A stretch of 64,000 bases of DNA from Oscillospiraceae bacterium (GTDB taxonomy: Bacteria > Bacillota > Clostridia > Oscillospirales > Acutalibacteraceae), in contig SVOT01000002.1 in NCBI GenBank assembly GCA_015066225.1, positions 248,001-312,000 on the forward strand, written 5' to 3'. Below are positions 1 to 9,206 of the stretch, one piece after another (positions within the stretch are counted from its first letter, which is position 1; each line of letters begins with the position of its first letter). The notes beneath the pieces were generated by a model that had not been told where the DNA came from, did no database searches, and was given only the letters and a program-made list of their open reading frames with translations. The position numbers and the translations under genes are program-made.

Positions 1-983
1 AGAAGACCGTAGTCAACAACGCTGTATGCTTTTGAAACGCCAACCTTTTCGATGAAGGTGCGAAGTGCCTTTGCGGGGTATCCCCTTCTTCTCATACCGC
101 AGATGGTAGCCATTCGTGGGTCATCCCAACCGCTGACCAGGTTATCTGTAACAAGGCGGATATTTCTTCTTTTACTTGTGATGCAATAGTTAAGGTTAAG
201 ACGCGCAAACTCAATCTGTCTGGGGGGCTCCTCAAAGCCAATCTGCTCAAGGAACCAGTTGTAAAGAGGTCTGTGGTTTTCAAACTCGAGAGAGCAGAGA
301 GAGTAGGTTACGCCTTCACGTGCGTCGGAAAGGGGGTGTGCAAAGTCATAAATGGGGTAAACGCACCATTTGTCGCCTGTCTGATGGTGGTCAACGTGCA
401 TAATTCTGTAAATAGCGGGGTCACGCATATTCATATTGGGTGACGCCATATCAATTTTTGCGCGAAGCACCTTTGCACCGTCGGGAAATTCGCCGTCGGT
501 CATTCTCTTGAAAAGGTCAAGGTTTTCTTCAACGCTTCTGTCACGGTAGGGGCTGTTTTTGCCGGGCTCGGTAAGGGTGCCTCTGTATTCACGCATTTCT
601 TCTGCGGTGAGGTCGTCAACGTAAGCCTTGCCGTCCTTAATGAGCTTTATTGCACATTCATAAAGAAAATCGAAATAGCTTGAAGCATAAAGGCACTTCT
701 CCCATTTGAAGCCAAGCCACTCAATATCCTCCTTGATGGATTCGACGTATTCTAGGTCTTCCTTAGCGGGGTTTGTGTCGTCAAGACGAAGGTTGCAGAC
801 ACCGCCGTATTTCATAGCGGTTGTGAAGTCAATGCAGATTGCCTTTGCGTGACCGATGTGAAGATAGCCGTTTGGCTCAGGGGGGAAACGTGTCTGAACT
901 CTTGTGTTGACACCCTCTGCCAATTCTTCATCAATGATATCGTGGATAAAGTTTGATAAATTTTCTGTTTTGATTTCGTCCAT
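1..983 (-). CDS. glnS: Glutamine--tRNA ligase (3' end beyond window)
   Basis: Charges tRNA-Gln with glutamine in the cytoplasm. This frame is absent from the ORF track because it runs off the left edge; I translated it by hand for about 327 codons. It shows a class I synthetase N-terminus with the HIGH signature as YLHIGHAKA near residue 40, followed by LRLDDTNP and later WLGFKW, typical of GlnRS. The ATG at 981-983 follows an AAGGAG ribosome-binding site. The gene lies 11 bp behind gltX on the same strand, so the two are probably one transcript. The KMSKS-region motif and the anticodon-binding domains would lie outside the window. A non-discriminating GluRS is unlikely because gltX is next door. 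Confidence 0.95.
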   Translation of the reverse strand, partial: MDEIKTENLSNFIHDIIDEELAEGVNTRVQTRFPPEPNGYLHIGHAKAICIDFTTAMKYGGVCNLRLDDTNPAKEDLEYVESIKEDIEWLGFKWEKCLYASSYFDFLYECAIKLIKDGKAYVDDLTAEEMREYRGTLTEPGKNSPYRDRSVEENLDLFKRMTDGEFPDGAKVLRAKIDMASPNMNMRDPAIYRIMHVDHHQTGDKWCVYPIYDFAHPLSDAREGVTYSLCSLEFENHRPLYNWFLEQIGFEEPPRQIEFARLNLNYCITSKRRNIRLVTDNLVSGWDDPRMATICGMRRRGYPAKALRTFIEKVGVSKAYSVVDYGL

Positions 984-994
984 AATTTATCTCC

Positions 995-2659
995 TTAAAG
1001 TGATTTGAGAACGTTGTTGATTCTTGCTTCGATTTTTTCTTTTCCGAGAAGGCTCATAATTGAGCAAAGGTCGGGAGTGTTTTTTCTTGAGGTTACCGCA
1101 AGGCGGATAACGGTTGAAACGTCACCCACGTGACCCTTGAAAAGCTCGGGGTTCTTTTTGTATTCTTTAACGTTTGGTGTGAAGCCGAGGGGCTCGCAAA
1201 GGTCCTTGATTTTTGAGAACCAGACGTCTTTGTCATCTTCGGTGCTGTAAACCTTGAGGTAGCTTTCAAGAATTGCCTTGGCATCCTCTTTTTGAATGTT
1301 TTCGGGGAGCTCAAAGGCGGGAGCATAGAACTCGTCAAACATATATGAGAAATATTCTTTAACCTCGCTCCATTTTGCAATATCCTTTCGGGGCTTGGGA
1401 CTTTCCCTGTCAATGTTGACCATCGCTTTTGATTTTTCGGGGTCAGCGGTGAAAACGTTGAAAAAGTCTTCATCGTATTTTTTTGCCCATTCTGCGATAT
1501 AGCTGTAAACATCTTCTGCATTCATAACAGAAATAACGTTTTTGCTGACATCGTTGAGCTTTACAAGGTCAAAAAGGCAACCGCTGGGGCTCATTTTTTT
1601 CAGGTTGAAGGGGAAGCTGAAGGCGTCTGCCTTGGGATTTGCTCTGCGCCAATCCTCGAAGTTTGAGTTGAGAAGAGTGAGAAGGTACTCAATAAGGCTT
1701 TCTTTCGGGAAGCCCTCTTCAACAAAATAGCTGACAGCCGCTTCGGGGTCCTTACGCTTTGAAAGCTTGCGTTTTGTGCCGTCTTCTTCATCAATTTTCA
1801 TAACCTGAGGGGTGTGGGCGTATTTTGGCACCTTGAAGCCACAGGCCTTGAAAAGAGCGATGTGCTTTGGCACGGATGAAATCCATTCCTCACCACGAAT
1901 AACGTGGGTTGTTCTCATAAAATGGTCGTCACAAGCGTGTGCGAAGTGATATGTGGGGATGCCGTCTGATTTGAGAAGCACCTCGTCGATGATGTTTTCG
2001 GGCATTTCAATTTTGCCGCGGATTATATCGTCAAAGGAAATTCTCTTATCCTCCTGCCCGTCGGAACGGAAGCGGAGAACATAGGGCTTGCCCTCTTGTA
2101 TATTCTTTTCAATTTCCTCCAAAGAAAGGTCACGGCATTTTGCCCATTTGCCGAAATAGCCCCAGATAAGTGCATCGCCCTTTTCCTGCTCGCTACGGAT
2201 TTGGGAAAGCTCATCCGCCGTGCAGAAGCAGGGATAGGCAAGACCTTTTTGCACCAATTCCTTTGCAACAATGTGATAAATCTCAGCACGTTGGCTTTGG
2301 GTATAGGGGCCGTAATCACCCTTTTCTGTGTTGAAGCCCGTAACACCCTCGTCGAAATCAATGCTGAAGGAGTTAAAGCCGTTGATTATTGCGGAAACGC
2401 CGTCGTCAATTTCACGCTTTTTGTCGGTATCCTCAACACGGAGATAGGCAACGCCGCCCGTAGCCCTTGCGGTGAGCACGTCAACGAGTGCGCCGAAAAG
2501 ACCGCCGATGTGAAGATAGCCTGTGGGCGAGGGGGCGAAACGTGTAACACGTGCACCCTCCTTGAGATTTCTTTCGGGGTATTTTTCTTCAAGCTCTGCA
2601 ACAGTACCCGTAACGTCGGGGAACAGAAGCTCGGCAAGTTTGTTTGTGTCGTAATTCAT
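995..2659 (-). CDS. gltX: Glutamate--tRNA ligase
   Basis: Charges tRNA-Glu with glutamate. At 554 residues it is longer than the roughly 480-residue E. coli type and matches the longer clostridial form. Class I signatures are visible: FAPSPTGYLHIGG around residue 48 and KRKLSKRKD around residue 297 (the KMSKS loop). A Cys/His-containing insert (YPCFCTADEL) lies between them. The C-terminal third is the helical anticodon-binding region and ends in a typical EARINNVLKSL. The start is ATG at 2657-2659, preceded by TTGGAG. It is the first gene of a probable gltX-glnS operon. Having both synthetases suggests direct glutaminylation rather than sole reliance on the amidotransferase route. Confidence 0.97.
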   Translation of the reverse strand: MNYDTNKLAELLFPDVTGTVAELEEKYPERNLKEGARVTRFAPSPTGYLHIGGLFGALVDVLTARATGGVAYLRVEDTDKKREIDDGVSAIINGFNSFSIDFDEGVTGFNTEKGDYGPYTQSQRAEIYHIVAKELVQKGLAYPCFCTADELSQIRSEQEKGDALIWGYFGKWAKCRDLSLEEIEKNIQEGKPYVLRFRSDGQEDKRISFDDIIRGKIEMPENIIDEVLLKSDGIPTYHFAHACDDHFMRTTHVIRGEEWISSVPKHIALFKACGFKVPKYAHTPQVMKIDEEDGTKRKLSKRKDPEAAVSYFVEEGFPKESLIEYLLTLLNSNFEDWRRANPKADAFSFPFNLKKMSPSGCLFDLVKLNDVSKNVISVMNAEDVYSYIAEWAKKYDEDFFNVFTADPEKSKAMVNIDRESPKPRKDIAKWSEVKEYFSYMFDEFYAPAFELPENIQKEDAKAILESYLKVYSTEDDKDVWFSKIKDLCEPLGFTPNVKEYKKNPELFKGHVGDVSTVIRLAVTSRKNTPDLCSIMSLLGKEKIEARINNVLKSL

Positions 2660-2815
2660 AAAAACTGCTCCAATTTAAGTTTGCATAATTCAACACCTTA
2701 TTATTGCAGAAAAATCGAAAACTATCAATAGTTTTACGCAATTTTTTTGATGATTACTTGTAATTATACATATTATTTGGTAAAATTTTTAAAGAATGTT
2801 GAGGGGGCGGATAAT

Positions 2816-3589
2816 ATGGAGGTTTCTGAGGTCAGGGTTTTAGCCCGCAGAGCAAACGGGATACTGATTGTCACACCTGTGCCGATGTTGTTTACCGGGC
2901 TTCTGTTTTTTTATTGTTTTCTTGTTGCGGTTCGGGTAATTGTGCCCGATAAAGAAGTTTTGTTAGCTGTATATATGGGTGCAGCCTCTATTTTCGGAAG
3001 CAGAAGAAGGTACAGTTCACTGCACTGGGTTAAACAAAATTTTGAGCTTGCGTGGTGTGAGCAGTTCGGTGGCGAATGTGATTATACAAGCACTGATGCC
3101 GTGACGAGAATAATAGACCGCTACAATGAAATGCTGTGCTATTGCGTGATTGTTTACGGCGTGTTATTTTTGTTGTTTTTGATACCGTTTGTTGAGCGGC
3201 TGTTGACGCCGAAAATTATGATTGAATACGATGATTACGGGCTTTATATTTACCAAAGGGGAAAGGTTACTCTTTTGAAGTATAAGGAGCTGTGGAGCAC
3301 ATATTCCACAAAGGATGTTGAAAGCATAAGTCTGTGTTATCACCGAGGGCTCTGGGGACTTTTTAGTGTGCTCGCCAGTGAGCTTCTGTGGAGCTTTGTT
3401 AAGACGGGTTCAATAAGAATTGAAACCCCCGATGGATTTATAGTTCTTCACGGAGTATATCACGTTAGGGATGTTGAATTTGAAATAAAAAAGATGATAA
3501 GGGAGCACAGAAAAAGGTTCATTGAGGAGCTTGAAAGAAGCGTTGAGGAAGAACGTATGCATAAATTGCAGCAAAGACTTGATACGTAA
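2816..3589 (+). CDS. Membrane protein with PH-like C-terminal domain, function unknown
   Basis: The ORF track starts at 2747, but the better start is ATG at 2816, six bases after the purine-rich GAGGGGGCGG, giving 257 residues. Two hydrophobic segments near residues 20-50 and 100-125 look like membrane spans. The remaining 130 residues (IMIEYDDYGLYIYQRG onward) are beta-rich and end in a basic amphipathic helix. This resembles the YcxB-like C-terminal domain found in many Firmicute membrane proteins, but I cannot confirm the family by eye. It is divergent from gltX and sits 22 bp before a histidine phosphatase. No function is assigned. Confidence 0.75.
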   Translation: MEVSEVRVLARRANGILIVTPVPMLFTGLLFFYCFLVAVRVIVPDKEVLLAVYMGAASIFGSRRRYSSLHWVKQNFELAWCEQFGGECDYTSTDAVTRIIDRYNEMLCYCVIVYGVLFLLFLIPFVERLLTPKIMIEYDDYGLYIYQRGKVTLLKYKELWSTYSTKDVESISLCYHRGLWGLFSVLASELLWSFVKTGSIRIETPDGFIVLHGVYHVRDVEFEIKKMIREHRKRFIEELERSVEEERMHKLQQRLDT

Positions 3590-3611
3590 TTTGAATAAGA
3601 GGGTGTGAAAA

Positions 3612-4226
3612 ATGAAGCTGTACATAATCCGTCACGGTGAAACCTTCGGCAACCTTAACGGCGACGGCTTTTCCGAAACCGATTTGACGCCAAAAGGCGA
3701 AAGACAAATTGAATTGCTTGGCGAAAGGTTCAGAAACGAAAGAATAGATAAATTCTATGTCAGCCCCTTGGTTAGGGCGGTTAAAACCGCAAACGCCGTG
3801 AGAGAGCATCACAAAAGCACCCCTATAATTATTGATTCACTTCTTCTCGAAAAGGGCACAGACCCCGGGTATATAGGGCTCGCAGACGAAAAAATAAAAA
3901 AGCTTTGCCCCGATGCACAAATTAATCACCGAACTCCGTTGGGAGAGGAAAACGACGAAAAAGCATATAGCAGAGCAAAGCGCATTATAGAAAAAATCAA
4001 AGAAGAAAACGATTTTGATAGCACGGTTGTTGTAATTGCCCACGGCACCTTTAACAGCTACCTTGTTCTGGCGGCTCTCGACTTTCCGCTGAAAGAAAAC
4101 TTCAATTTTTCACACGTTAACACGGGTGTTACGCTTGTGCAGACAATTAAAGAAAACGGGATTGTGAAAACAAAGCTGAAATTTCTTAACGACTACTCAC
4201 ATCTCGATGAAAAACCGCAACTGTAA
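3612..4226 (+). CDS. Histidine phosphatase family protein (phosphoglycerate mutase-like)
   Basis: Cofactor-independent histidine phosphatase superfamily, cytoplasmic, 204 residues. The phospho-acceptor motif IIRHGE lies at residues 4-9, and the second catalytic histidine is in VIAHGTFNS near residue 145. The SPLVRAVKTA segment supplies the usual phosphate-binding arginine. Members act on small phosphorylated sugars or metabolites (GpmB, CobC, PhoE types), and the substrate cannot be told from sequence. The ATG at 3612 follows GAGGGTGTG. It is probably cotranscribed with the membrane protein 22 bp upstream and ends at a clear terminator. Confidence 0.9.
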   Translation: MKLYIIRHGETFGNLNGDGFSETDLTPKGERQIELLGERFRNERIDKFYVSPLVRAVKTANAVREHHKSTPIIIDSLLLEKGTDPGYIGLADEKIKKLCPDAQINHRTPLGEENDEKAYSRAKRIIEKIKEENDFDSTVVVIAHGTFNSYLVLAALDFPLKENFNFSHVNTGVTLVQTIKENGIVKTKLKFLNDYSHLDEKPQL

Positions 4227-4230
4227 AGCC

Positions 4231-4257
4231 GAAAGAGCAGACCACGTCTGCTCTTTC
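4231..4257 (+). terminator. Hairpin terminator after the histidine phosphatase
   Basis: A perfect 12-bp stem GAAAGAGCAGAC / GTCTGCTCTTTC with a 3-base loop starts four bases after the stop codon and is followed by CGTCATTTTATTTT. The T-run is imperfect but the stem is strong. Confidence 0.75.
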
Positions 4258-4356
4258 GTCATTTTATTTTGGTTGAGATTTTGTTATAGAGCGAAGATTT
4301 GATGAACGAAGGCGTATGAAAGCGATTTGAGAAGCCGATAAATTAAGATGCAGAAT

Positions 4357-4410
4357 GTGTTTTGTTTACCCCGAAGGTGTATAAATATACTCCGAGTGGG
4401 TAAAAAACAC
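4357..4410. repeat. Long imperfect inverted repeat between terminator and rnpB
   Basis: GTGTTTTGTTTACCC on the left pairs with GGGTAAAAAACAC on the right, and inside them GTATA/TATAC forms an inner stem. The whole is a 54-base near-palindrome. It lies in the 160 bp between two terminator hairpins where no gene is visible. It could be a relic mobile element or an extra transcription stop. Confidence 0.5.
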
Positions 4411-4414
4411 ATAG

Positions 4415-4446
4415 AAAAAAAGAGCAGATTTCATCTGCTCTTTTTT
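4415..4446 (-). terminator. Terminator of rnpB (bidirectional stem)
   Basis: AAAAAAAGAGCAGAT / ATCTGCTCTTTTTT with a 3-base loop. Read on the minus strand it directly follows the RNase P RNA gene and ends in a run of T, so it serves rnpB. The symmetric A/T flanks would also work in the other direction. Confidence 0.8.
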
Positions 4447-4471
4447 CCGTTCTGCGCTAAATTTATCGCTT

Positions 4472-4817
4472 ATCGGTAAAACTGTAAGCCGGGTTCTGTC
4501 GTTTAAGGCAATCATCTATCTACGCCATTTGTTGCCAAATGGCTCAAGCCACCCGTCGGGGTTGCGAAAAATTCGCGGCACGGCTCCACCCCTGTCGGTG
4601 TTGCATCGGGTAGGGTTTACATGGCCGTGATGTCTCCACCACGCCGGTGAGCTCTTACCTCGCCTTTCCACCCTTACCGAAAAAATTCGGCGGTATCTCT
4701 CTGTTGCACTTTCCCTAAGGTTTCCCTCGGCTGCCGTTAGCAGTTACCCTGCCGTGAGATGCCCGGACTTTCCTCATCTATGCTGAAAGCATATCCGCGA
4801 CTGCCCATTTTACCGAG
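4472..4817 (-). ncRNA. rnpB: RNase P RNA, type A
   Basis: Catalytic RNA that removes 5' leaders from pre-tRNAs. On the minus strand the 5' part contains GAGGAAAGTCCGGGC (conserved P4/J region) and the 3' part contains GACAGAACCCGGCTTA, which are the universal hallmarks of bacterial RNase P. The P1 helix can be read directly: CGGTAAAA at the 5' end pairs with TTTTACCG at the 3' end (4474-4481 with 4808-4815). The length of about 345 nt fits type A. A sigma-A-like promoter lies immediately upstream and a terminator immediately downstream. Ends are inferred from P1 and could be off by a few bases. Confidence 0.95.
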
Positions 4818-4821
4818 GAAG

Positions 4822-4850
4822 ATTTTACAATAAAAAGCTGCTTTCGTCAA
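4822..4850 (-). promoter_or_regulatory. Promoter of rnpB
   Basis: On the minus strand TTGACG and TAAAAT are separated by exactly 17 bp, and the -10 box ends about 7 bp before the P1 helix of RNase P RNA, so transcription would start at the mature 5' end. Confidence 0.8.
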
Positions 4851-4897
4851 GAGGTAAAAAGAGGCGTTTTTTCAAAAAACGAGTCGACAAAATGATA

Positions 4898-4926
4898 TTG
4901 CAAGTAATGGAATCTTATAGTATAAT
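4898..4926 (+). promoter_or_regulatory. Promoter of the Nudix gene
   Basis: TTGCAA and TATAAT with a 17-bp spacer, 45 bp ahead of the ATG at 4971. It is divergent from the rnpB promoter. Confidence 0.65.
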
Positions 4927-4970
4927 GTATTTGTGATATTATATAATTCCACTTGTTAAGAGGTGTAACA

Positions 4971-5522
4971 ATGGAGCTTGAAGAAAAGAAAATTTCTTCC
5001 GAAGAAATTTTTGACGGTGTGGCAATACACCTTTTTAAAGATGAAATATTGCTTCCCAACGGCAATAAAGGCGTGAGGGAGATTATACGCCATCCCGGTG
5101 CGGTGTGTGTTCTGCCCGTTACCGATGGGGGCGAGGTTGTTTTCGTTAATCAGTTCAGATACGCTATGAACAAGGTTACCCTTGAGGTGCCTGCAGGCAA
5201 GCTTGAAAAGGGTGAGGACCCGAAAGAAGCCGCTCTTCGTGAGCTTTCTGAGGAAACGGGGCTTTCAGCGGGAAGGATTTTTCCCATAGGCGAGCTTTAT
5301 ACAACACCCGCACTTATTGACGAGGTCATTTATATGTACATTGCAACTGACCTTGCAGAGGGAGTACAGCACCTTGACACAGACGAGTTTGTCAACGTTT
5401 TAAAAATGCCGCTTGAAAAAGCTGTTGATATGGTAATGGCGGGCGAAATAAAAGATTCTAAAACTCAGATATGTGTTTTAAAAGCAGATAAGCTTTTTAA
5501 AGCTTCGGGGGAGGTTAAGTGA
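4971..5522 (+). CDS. Nudix hydrolase, ADP-ribose pyrophosphatase type
   Basis: Hydrolyses nucleoside diphosphate sugars, most likely ADP-ribose to AMP and ribose 5-phosphate, in the cytosol. The complete Nudix box GX5EX7REUXEEXGU is visible as GKLEKGEDPKEAALRELSEE plus TGL around residue 80. The upstream LEVPAG is typical of the ADP-ribose pyrophosphatase branch (NudF/YqkG), and 183 residues is the usual length. The track start at 4953 is a TTG; ATG at 4971 behind AAGAGGTG is better. The stop codon overlaps the start of the FN3-repeat gene (TGATG), so the two are translationally coupled even though their functions look unrelated. Confidence 0.93.
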   Translation: MELEEKKISSEEIFDGVAIHLFKDEILLPNGNKGVREIIRHPGAVCVLPVTDGGEVVFVNQFRYAMNKVTLEVPAGKLEKGEDPKEAALRELSEETGLSAGRIFPIGELYTTPALIDEVIYMYIATDLAEGVQHLDTDEFVNVLKMPLEKAVDMVMAGEIKDSKTQICVLKADKLFKASGEVK

Positions 5523-7567
5523 TGATAAAGGCTAAAAAAATAATATCACTTGTTCTTGCGGTGTTGTGTTTTTGCTCCGCTTTTGCGGTGAACTCCTTTG
5601 CCGCCGTTAAAAAGAAATCTTACGATGGTAAATACGGTAAGGTTATTCCTGTTAAGGAGGATTACAAAACCACCTGTAAATCATACTCTGCAAACGGGGT
5701 AACGGTAAAAATCCCCTTTGCCTTTAAAAGCAAGGGCTATGAAAAGAACGTTTATTTCAACGTATCTGTTTATTCCGATAAGGAGAAAAAGGACAAGGTT
5801 TTCGAGGTTGAGCAGAGCTTTCCGGTAAAAAACCTCAATGCGACTCTCTCCCTTGATTTTTCAAAGGATGACAGCGGAGTGTATTACGGTCAGTGCTACA
5901 CCTACAGAGTCAGCGGTGATGATGAAATCATAGACAGCGATACAATAAAAAGCTTTTCAATAAAAATCAATAAGGTCGGCAATGCCACAACCGAAATAAT
6001 CGGTGCCAATGCCTATGTAACGGGCAACAGCATAGAGTGGAAAAGCATTAAATATGCCGACGGTTACTATGTTTACAGAAAGCAAGCCGGCGAAGGCTGG
6101 AAAAAGCTGGATGAAACAGAGGATTGCAGCTATTTTGATGAAACTGCTGTTATCGGTGAAGAGTATTTTTACACCGTCAGAGCTTATGACACAAGCAACT
6201 CATATAAAAGCGGATACAACAAAAACGGAGTTTCGTTGATGTTTATTGAACCCGTTCAGTTTGACGGCGACGGTGAAATTCTTTCAGACGGTCAGATAAA
6301 GCTCGAATGGTTACCCGTTGAAAATGCGGATACCTACAGAATCTATCGCAAAAACGATGACGGAAAATATAAACGCCTTGCTATAGTTGATGCAGACGTT
6401 ACGGAGTTTGTTGACAAATCTGAAAAAGAAAACGGCGAGGTTTATTCTTATAAGGTAAGAGCATATAACGGCACTAATGCAGGTCTTTTATCAAAGCGAC
6501 TTGACGTTGAAATGTTCGGCCCCTTTACTCCGTCTGTTCATTGTGACGGTAATATTGTTGACATAACCTGGGATGAGGTTGAAGGCGCAGACTATTATTC
6601 ACTTTTCAAGAAAAAGGGCAATGGGGAATGGTTGCCCCTTGCCGGCGGCAGCTTGTTGACGCAGTATTCTGATGAATACATTGAAAAAGGCGAAAAATAC
6701 TCATATACCCTTGTGGTTGAAAAGGACGGCAGGGTGAGTAGCTATGATTCAAAAGGCGCGAGTGTTTATTGCCTTAAAGAACCCAAAATAACATCTGTAG
6801 GCTCTACAATAAAGGATTCCATACTCATAAAATGGGGCAAGGTCAGCGGGGCGAAAAGCTATAACGTTTATCGCAAGGCTGAGGGCGGAGAATATCAGCT
6901 TGTCGGCAACACAAAGCTCACAAGCTTTTATGACACAACAGATAAAAAGAATAATCTCAAATACACCTATCATGTTGAAGCGGTGGGACAAAACAGCATC
7001 AGCCAAAGCGGGAATAACACAAAAACCCACCTGTATATGACAGCACCCGAGCTTGTATCCGTTAAATGGGACGGCGACGGCAATGCTCTGAAATGGGAGC
7101 GTGTTGCGGGTGCAACCTCATACAGTATTTACAGAAAAGCTCCTGATGGAAGCTATAAAAAAATCGCTGATACAACAAAGAATCTTTTCTATGTTGACAC
7201 AACTGCTAAAAAAGGCGGTAAATACTATTACACCGTCAGAGCTATGAACGGCAAGGTCAGCGGTGCTTATGAAAGCGGTATTGGTGTTAATTGCCTTGAT
7301 ATTCCCGAAATAACAAGCATTAAAAACGATAAATCCGGCAACACAAAAATTGTGTGGGGTAAAATCAGCGGAGCCGATGGCTATTACGTTTATAGAAAAA
7401 CAGAGGGCGGAAGCTGGAAAAAGCTGACAAAGACAACCTCGCTTTCATACACAGACAAGTCACAGCGCAAGAACGGCGAAAAGTATATTTACACCGTTAA
7501 GGCATACAACAAAAACGGCACATCGCTGTATGATAAAGTCGGTGAAGCAATAGTATATAAAAAGTGA
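5522..7567 (+). CDS. Secreted fibronectin type III-repeat protein (6 repeats)
   Basis: Predicted exported surface or extracellular protein of 681 residues. A signal peptide occupies residues 1 to about 28 (basic start, IISLVLAVLCFCSAFA core). Residues 30-165 form a domain shared with the large protein at 14902-17934 (YDGKYGKVIP ... SGVYYGQCYTY). Six FN3-like repeats of about 85 residues follow, each with a core such as W-x-x-V-x-G-A-x-x-Y-x-V-Y-R-K and ending in Y-x-Y-T-V-K-A. No LPXTG motif, SLH domain or catalytic domain is visible, so anchoring and ligand are unknown. The start codon overlaps the upstream Nudix stop. A strong terminator follows. Confidence 0.88.
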   Translation: MIKAKKIISLVLAVLCFCSAFAVNSFAAVKKKSYDGKYGKVIPVKEDYKTTCKSYSANGVTVKIPFAFKSKGYEKNVYFNVSVYSDKEKKDKVFEVEQSFPVKNLNATLSLDFSKDDSGVYYGQCYTYRVSGDDEIIDSDTIKSFSIKINKVGNATTEIIGANAYVTGNSIEWKSIKYADGYYVYRKQAGEGWKKLDETEDCSYFDETAVIGEEYFYTVRAYDTSNSYKSGYNKNGVSLMFIEPVQFDGDGEILSDGQIKLEWLPVENADTYRIYRKNDDGKYKRLAIVDADVTEFVDKSEKENGEVYSYKVRAYNGTNAGLLSKRLDVEMFGPFTPSVHCDGNIVDITWDEVEGADYYSLFKKKGNGEWLPLAGGSLLTQYSDEYIEKGEKYSYTLVVEKDGRVSSYDSKGASVYCLKEPKITSVGSTIKDSILIKWGKVSGAKSYNVYRKAEGGEYQLVGNTKLTSFYDTTDKKNNLKYTYHVEAVGQNSISQSGNNTKTHLYMTAPELVSVKWDGDGNALKWERVAGATSYSIYRKAPDGSYKKIADTTKNLFYVDTTAKKGGKYYYTVRAMNGKVSGAYESGIGVNCLDIPEITSIKNDKSGNTKIVWGKISGADGYYVYRKTEGGSWKKLTKTTSLSYTDKSQRKNGEKYIYTVKAYNKNGTSLYDKVGEAIVYKK

Positions 7568-7583
7568 AGTAACATAAACAGAA

Positions 7584-7611
7584 AGACCGTAAGGCTAGAG
7601 CCTTACGGTCT
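7584..7611. terminator. Bidirectional terminator between convergent genes
   Basis: A perfect 12-bp stem AGACCGTAAGGC / GCCTTACGGTCT with loop TAGA is followed by TGTTTTG on the plus strand. It serves the FN3 gene and probably also the convergent membrane gene that ends at 7631. Confidence 0.85.
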
Positions 7612-7630
7612 GTTTTGTTGTTCGGAAATA

Positions 7631-8311
7631 TTATTTTACTCTGTCGAGCATGCCCTTTTTGTACATAAACAAAGCACCGCCTACGGAAGCAACAATACCA
7701 ACGAAAAGGAGTGTGCTTGCGCCCATTGTGGGGGCAAATACAAGGACAATAATCATAATTATAATGGGGAAGAAAGAAATTCTCCAATGCTTGATGAAAT
7801 AGCCTGCACCGAGAGCACCGAAAAGCGCAGGAAGAACCTGTGCGAAAGCGGGTTTCAAAAGCTCATTGTCGGAGAATGATTGAAGGAATGGTGCGAAAAT
7901 AATAACACCGATTGCAAGGATGATTGTTGTAACAATAGATGATGTTGCAATAGCGATTGTTGAAACAACCTCGCCCTCTTCTGAGTTTGCTTTAACGTCT
8001 GCACCCTCCATTGCGTTGATTGCACAAGGAAGCTTGAGGTTTGCAATGTTACCTGTAACGAATGAAAGGTATGTACCGCCTGCGCCCAGCATAGGTGTGT
8101 AAACGATAACCTCAACTACAGCAACTGTCCAATAAGTCGGGATAAGCTTGAGAAGACCTGAAAGAATGCCGTTTATAGACGGAAAAACATCAAGGTAAAG
8201 GCAAATTGCCACGGGGAACATAAGAAGTGCACAAAGTGCGGTGATTGTTGAAATTCTGCCCCATGAATGAACACGGTCAATATAGGGCTTGTTGTTTTTG
8301 TTTTTAGCCAT
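7631..8311 (-). CDS. Integral membrane protein, partner of DUF5058-like protein
   Basis: A 226-residue protein with about five to six hydrophobic helices. The start is taken at ATG 8311 (MAKNKNN), preceded by GGAGGGG, instead of the track's 8326. It begins 2 bp after the upstream DUF5058-like gene and is certainly cotranscribed and probably in a complex with it. Small glycine-rich motifs (GALGAGYF) and the paired arrangement suggest a two-component transporter, perhaps for a small solute, but no substrate or catalytic motif is visible. I do not recognise the family with certainty. Confidence 0.8.
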   Translation of the reverse strand: MAKNKNNKPYIDRVHSWGRISTITALCALLMFPVAICLYLDVFPSINGILSGLLKLIPTYWTVAVVEVIVYTPMLGAGGTYLSFVTGNIANLKLPCAINAMEGADVKANSEEGEVVSTIAIATSSIVTTIILAIGVIIFAPFLQSFSDNELLKPAFAQVLPALFGALGAGYFIKHWRISFFPIIIMIIVLVFAPTMGASTLLFVGIVASVGGALFMYKKGMLDRVK

Positions 8312-8313
8312 TT

Positions 8314-9150
8314 TTAACCCCTCCATTCAAACATTGCAATGTCTTCGGGAAGAACATTGAAGAATATAATTGCGGCAATCATTGCAATAATCATACCGAT
8401 AGGCATAACGAAAGGCTCCAACCAAGTAAGCTTGAGCTTTTTTGCAAGAAGCTCAAGAGCGATTGAAACTACAACAGCCACAACAAGAGTAATTATTGAA
8501 AGAACACCTGCACCGTCGCCAAAGGTTTCGGGTTTACCGCCACCGATTATTGCGCGGGCAATAAATGCACCGATAAGGCCGATGAAAATTGCGGGGGTTG
8601 CAAAATCGTTGATGAAGCCGTTGAGACTTCTTTTTTTCTTGCCGTCTGCAGGAGTAGCTTCTGTTGCTTCAGCGGTGGGTTCTTCTTTTTTCTTGCCTGC
8701 TGCAAGGAATTTTTTGTGAAGAGGCTTTGCAAGGAAGGGAAGCACCACAAGTGAAAAGCAAATGCCAAGCGTCATAACCCACGCAATACCGGCGTAAACC
8801 TTGGGGTCTTCAACGGGGACAGCCATACCACCCTGGTGACCGAATGCCTCCATTGCGGCTTCTGCAGCGGTTGTTTCATACATCAGGTTACCGATAACCG
8901 AAAGGCGGACCCAGGGAATAACGGGACCCAATGCGGGAACAAGTGCAATAATTGTTGCAAGAATGGAAAGCGCAGAGGGAATTGTAAACAGTGCGCTTGA
9001 TGTAATAGCGTTGCGCAGCTTGGATTTGTCCAACCCGAGAGCTCTGCCTTGTTTAAATGCTTTAACAAGGAAAAAGATAGACTGGGCGAGAACAAAAAGG
9101 ATAACCGCACCGGCTATAAGATATAGCCCAAGGGAATACTTGAAATCCAT
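8314..9150 (-). CDS. DUF5058-like integral membrane protein
   Basis: A 278-residue membrane protein. The track ORF begins at 9213 inside the neighbouring phosphodiesterase gene. The real start is ATG at 9150 (MDFKYSLG), behind AAGGTAGTGA. There are two blocks of helices, residues 10-75 and 100-145, then a charged loop rich in Lys/Glu/Ala (KKKEEPTAEATEA) and a second block from about 185 to 270. The N-terminal block (AFKQGRALGLDKSKLRNAI, then WVRLSVIGNLMYE) matches my memory of the DUF5058 family. With the 226-residue partner it probably forms a heteromeric transporter. The substrate is unknown. Confidence 0.78.
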   Translation of the reverse strand: MDFKYSLGLYLIAGAVILFVLAQSIFFLVKAFKQGRALGLDKSKLRNAITSSALFTIPSALSILATIIALVPALGPVIPWVRLSVIGNLMYETTAAEAAMEAFGHQGGMAVPVEDPKVYAGIAWVMTLGICFSLVVLPFLAKPLHKKFLAAGKKKEEPTAEATEATPADGKKKRSLNGFINDFATPAIFIGLIGAFIARAIIGGGKPETFGDGAGVLSIITLVVAVVVSIALELLAKKLKLTWLEPFVMPIGMIIAMIAAIIFFNVLPEDIAMFEWRG

Positions 9151-9206
9151 ATTTATCACTACCTTTTCAAAATATGCTAACAGTTTAACAGTATAATCCG
9201 AAATTG

